Shown here: positions 61,568 to 64,000 of the stretch, piece after piece
How positions within the stretch are numbered: the first letter of the stretch is position 1
How the letters are laid out: each line of letters opens with the position of its first letter
Translations under genes and position numbers: made by a program
Origin: Microbacterium natoriense
GTDB taxonomy: Bacteria > Actinomycetota > Actinomycetes > Actinomycetales > Microbacteriaceae
Direction of reading: 5' to 3'
Assembly: GCF_030816295.1 (NCBI RefSeq)
Contig: NZ_JAUSXV010000001.1
Location: 1,302,001-1,366,000 of the forward strand
Length of the DNA: 64,000 nt
Notes under the pieces: generated by a model
Told to the model about the DNA's origin: nothing
Databases searched by the model: none
What the model saw: only the letters and a program-made list of their open reading frames with translations

Positions 61568-63181
61568 ATGACGCACACATTCCCCGAAGGATTCGTCTGG
61601 GGCACCGCGACCGCCGCCTACCAGGTGGAAGGAGCATGGGACGCCGACGGCAAGGTGCCGTCGGTGTGGGACACCGCCATGCACACCTGGCTGAAGACTC
61701 CCGACGGTACCTCCGGTGACACGGCGATCGATCAGTACCACCGCCTCGACGGTGATCTCGATATCCTCCAGAAGCTTGGCGCGGGTGCTCACCGCTTCTC
61801 CGTGTCGTGGCCGCGGATCATCACCGACGCCAAGGGCACGATCAACCAGGCTGGGCTCGACTACTACGAGCGGATGGTCGACGGGCTTCTCGCACGTGGC
61901 ATCGCACCGGCCCTGAATCTCTACCATTGGGATACTCCGCAATGGCTCGAAGATCTCGGCGGGATGATGGAACGCGACTTCGCCGAGTGGCTCGCCGACC
62001 TCGCAACCGTCGTGGGTGCGCGTCTCGGCGACCGGGTCGGCCGGTGGTTCACGATGAACGAACCCAGCCACCCATCGCTCGGCGGCTATGTCGCCGGGTT
62101 CCTACCGCCCGCACGCAAGGAGGGCTCGGCAGGCCTTGTTACGGTGCACAACCTTCTGCTCGGGCACGGCCGCTCGATCCAGGCGCTGCGCGCAGCCGGC
62201 GTCAAGGGCGAGATCGGCACGATCTTGAGCCAGAGCGGTGTGGCCCCCGCTACGTCGCACCCCGATGACGTTCGCGCTGCCGAACGCGCAGAGCACTTCG
62301 AAGGCGGACTCTTCCTCAATCCGATGCTAGGCCGCGGGCACCTACCGGAGATGGCCGCCACTCTCGGCGACCTCATCCGCGATGGTGACGAAGAGATCAT
62401 CGCTCAGCCGATGGACGTGCTGGGACTGAACTGGTACTCGCTGTACAGCGCTGCTTCTGTCGAGCGCGCTGCCGCGCACCTCGCCGATCTTCCTCCACGC
62501 GGTGCGATGTTCGCCGGTCTCGCCCCGGCGACAGCTGGTCTGGGGTTCGCCGTGGTACCTGCCCCGGGGCTGCCGTGGGGCGGCGCACACAGGCAGCTCA
62601 CGCCCGGGGGGCTCCGCCATGCGCTCGACTGGGTCGCCCAGACCTACCCCGATCACCCTGACATCGTCATCACCGAGAACGGTGTCGGATATCCGGAAAC
62701 CGCGGATGCTGCGGGATTCGTGCAGGATGACGACCGGATCCGGTACCTCGGCTGGGCTCTCGAAGAGCTGAGCGACGCGATCGCCGACGGCGCCCGAGTT
62801 CGCGGGTACCACGTGTGGACGAGCTTCGACAACTTCCAGTGGATGGCCGGCTTCGCGCAGCGTTTCGGGCTGGTCCACGTCGACCCGCACACGCAGGCTC
62901 GCACCCCCAAGGCATCGTTCGGATGGTTGGCGGAGGCAGTGCGAACGGGAACGGTGCCACCCGTGCCGGTCGAGGGTGTCGCCGGCGATCATGCTGACGT
63001 CGAGATCCCCCGGGGTGCGAAACGCGCGGGGTCTTGGCGGGTTGCGTACCGTCGACGGGCGCACGCTCAAGGACGGGATGGTGTACCGCAGCGCGAGCCT
63101 GCACCGGCTCGACGACGCCGGTCGGCAAGCGTTGGCTGCACTCGACATCACTACAGTTCTCGACCTTCGAGGCGACGATGA
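61568..63181 (+). CDS. GH1 beta-glucosidase with abnormal C-terminal run-on
   Basis: GH1 (beta/alpha)8 enzyme hydrolysing beta-glucosides or related sugars. N-terminal FVWGTATAAYQVEGAW, acid/base Glu165 in TMNEPSH, and nucleophile Glu370 in ITENGVGYPE are in place; the conserved end RTPKASFGWLAEAVR is near residue 450. The frame then runs on about 75 residues to 537, overlapping the phosphatase gene by 191 bases with no GH1-like content. A stop TGA overlapping the phosphatase ATG (62995-62997) exists one frame away, so a lost base before 62990 may have extended the protein. No signal peptide; acts on imported sugars. Confidence 0.88.
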   Translation: MTHTFPEGFVWGTATAAYQVEGAWDADGKVPSVWDTAMHTWLKTPDGTSGDTAIDQYHRLDGDLDILQKLGAGAHRFSVSWPRIITDAKGTINQAGLDYYERMVDGLLARGIAPALNLYHWDTPQWLEDLGGMMERDFAEWLADLATVVGARLGDRVGRWFTMNEPSHPSLGGYVAGFLPPARKEGSAGLVTVHNLLLGHGRSIQALRAAGVKGEIGTILSQSGVAPATSHPDDVRAAERAEHFEGGLFLNPMLGRGHLPEMAATLGDLIRDGDEEIIAQPMDVLGLNWYSLYSAASVERAAAHLADLPPRGAMFAGLAPATAGLGFAVVPAPGLPWGGAHRQLTPGGLRHALDWVAQTYPDHPDIVITENGVGYPETADAAGFVQDDDRIRYLGWALEELSDAIADGARVRGYHVWTSFDNFQWMAGFAQRFGLVHVDPHTQARTPKASFGWLAEAVRTGTVPPVPVEGVAGDHADVEIPRGAKRAGSWRVAYRRRAHAQGRDGVPQREPAPARRRRSASVGCTRHHYSSRPSRRR

Positions 63182-63743
63182 AGTGCGCCGTGCGCCGGAT
63201 CTTGTCGGCGAAGCGCGAGTTGTTCACCTTCCCCTGCACAGCCCGCGAAACACGGACGCCGGCGCTGCTATCGGTGCGGCAGCCGACGCGGGGATCGGCT
63301 ACACGCTACGGAACGTCTATGCGGAGATCGTGAAGGAACGAGGTCCTGCGCTTGTGACAGGCATTCGAGAAGTGGCTTCCGCCAACGGGGCGGTGCTTGC
63401 TCACTGCACCGCAGGGAAGGACCGCACCGGTGTGTTCATCGCCATCCTGCTCGCGGCGCTCGGCGTGCGCGACGACGACATCATCCGCACATACGCGGAG
63501 TCCGCTGAGCGACTCGGCGACGGATTCCTCGCTGAAGTCGTCGATGTGCTCCGGGGAGATGCATCGGCCAATACGGCCCTTCCCGACAGCGTGATCGAGG
63601 AGATGCTGTCATCGCCCGCCGCCTATATCGAGGAGGTGCTTGCGAACATCCGACATGATCACGGCACGGTCGCCGCGTACCTGCTCGCCAATGGCCTCGC
63701 CAATGATGAACTTCGGCAGATCAGAGAGAAACTCCTCACCTGA
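62991..63743 (+). CDS. tyrosine-protein-phosphatase-like protein
   Basis: 250 residues of the bacterial Y_phosphatase3 group. The active-site loop is HCTAGKDRTG with Cys139, and Asp in LDLRGDDEVRR region and LRTVDGRTLKDGMVYRSASL near the N-terminus are family marks. Such enzymes remove phosphate from tyrosine, phosphoinositides or possibly sugar phosphates. ATG 62991 is chosen (MLTSRSPGVRNARGLGGLR); the Shine-Dalgarno is weak (GAGGG 15 bases before), suggesting translation coupled to the GH1 gene. Confidence 0.88.
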   Translation: MLTSRSPGVRNARGLGGLRTVDGRTLKDGMVYRSASLHRLDDAGRQALAALDITTVLDLRGDDEVRRAPDLVGEARVVHLPLHSPRNTDAGAAIGAAADAGIGYTLRNVYAEIVKERGPALVTGIREVASANGAVLAHCTAGKDRTGVFIAILLAALGVRDDDIIRTYAESAERLGDGFLAEVVDVLRGDASANTALPDSVIEEMLSSPAAYIEEVLANIRHDHGTVAAYLLANGLANDELRQIREKLLT

Positions 63744-63757
63744 GATCCGATCGAAGG

Positions 63758-63786
63758 GTGGCCCTGGGCGTCCCGCTCAGGGCCAC
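63758..63786. terminator. bidirectional terminator
   Basis: GTGGCCCTG / CAGGGCCAC, a perfect 9-bp stem with an 11-base loop, between the convergent phosphatase and esterase genes. Confidence 0.65.
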
Positions 63787-63794
63787 TCGCTGTA

Positions 63795-64000
63795 TCAGCC
63801 GCGCTCCCGCCGGACCCCGGTTGAGTCCCGCATTGTGTCGACAATGCGTGCTGCGAACCTTTCGATCGCCGCGGCCGCGGCAGGATCTTCTGGGATATTG
63901 AGGAACCCGTGCTGCGAGCCGATTTCGGTATGCAGCTCGACATCGACGCCAGCCTCGCGAAGAGTGTCGGCGAAGGCTTCACCGGACACGCGTAGCTCGT
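63795..64000 (-). CDS. alpha/beta hydrolase (HSL-type esterase), C-terminal fragment
   Basis: Only the last 68 or so residues are in the window; the gene runs off the right edge. The visible ELRVSGEAFADTLREAGVDVELHTEIGSQHGFLN is the usual end of hormone-sensitive-lipase-type esterases (D-x-LRDEGEAYA..., then HGF with the catalytic His). A small-acyl esterase near the GH1/SGNH genes would fit removal of acyl groups from glycosides. The internal GTG at 63989 is not the start. Confidence 0.72.
   Translation of the reverse strand, partial: ELRVSGEAFADTLREAGVDVELHTEIGSQHGFLNIPEDPAAAAAIERFAARIVDTMRDSTGVRRERG

Noticed and set aside
63659..63982. Minus-strand open frame of 107 codons near the right edge
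   Set aside because: It overlaps the phosphatase end and lies out of frame with the HSL-type esterase end, which shows a clear family match.

Overview
The window is high-GC DNA with tightly packed genes. Gene content (actinobacterial xylose isomerase, a desferrioxamine-type siderophore operon, ureABCFGD without ureE, SufS/SufU, a DUF222-HNH protein, Pr6Pr protein, DUF1206 protein) and many apparently leaderless starts behind TAnnnT hexamers point to an actinobacterium, most likely Microbacteriaceae (Microbacterium-like). The genus is inferred from gene types, not from a marker gene. I see no rRNA, phage, transposase or CRISPR array.

0-6 kb, sugar metabolism: the end of treZ, then xylose isomerase and xylulokinase on the minus strand. 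Three 62-bp-periodic palindromic repeats lie between xylA and xylB. A divergent ROK repressor shares the xylA promoter, which carries a palindromic operator. An AraC regulator and a GyrI-like protein follow. 6.7-14.6 kb: a six-gene operon desA-desB-desC-desD-desG-desH (minus strand), almost entirely coupled by start/stop overlaps and preceded by a DtxR/DmdR-type iron box. It should make desferrioxamines, possibly acyl- or aryl-capped variants through the penicillin-acylase-like DesG and the acyltransferase DesH.

14.7-24.8 kb: a DUF1206 membrane protein, a LysE-type exporter, a frameshifted SnoaL-like gene beside an HxlR regulator, then an NCS1 permease divergent from ureABCFGD and an overlapping nickel permease. 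UreG has a histidine-rich C-terminal tail, which may compensate for the absent UreE. 24.8-34.4 kb: sufS-sufU, a tandem GNAT protein, an F420-reductase-like protein, a GntR regulator, a CsoR-type operator with copZ-copA, a small coiled-coil membrane protein coupled to a probable exported metallopeptidase, an SDR, a conserved hypothetical and tRNA-Arg(ACG).

34.5-53 kb: mixed housekeeping and regulatory genes. These include a LysR gene divergent from a frameshifted FAD fumarate-reductase-type gene, an ECF41-like sigma factor with its CMD-family partner and a recognisable ECF41-type promoter, sdaA, an AAA ATPase, a TetR gene upstream of an ABC-2 exporter whose leaderless start lies inside a perfect palindrome, frameshifted hrpB, flotillin, DUF222-HNH, MarR, and a divergent VOC/TetR pair with twin operators.

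53-64 kb: a probable glycoside-use locus with an SGNH esterase, an MgtC-like protein, a TetR regulator, a five-gene oligopeptide-type ABC importer, a GH1 beta-glucosidase, a tyrosine-phosphatase-like protein and the end of an HSL-type esterase. The palindrome AGTGGCACTAGTGCCACT occurs in front of both the esterase gene and the TetR/importer pair, with a LacI-like variant before the importer. This suggests one shared regulator.

Three genes (SnoaL-like, FAD flavoprotein, hrpB) each appear to carry exactly one extra base, so either sequence errors or recent inactivation must be considered.
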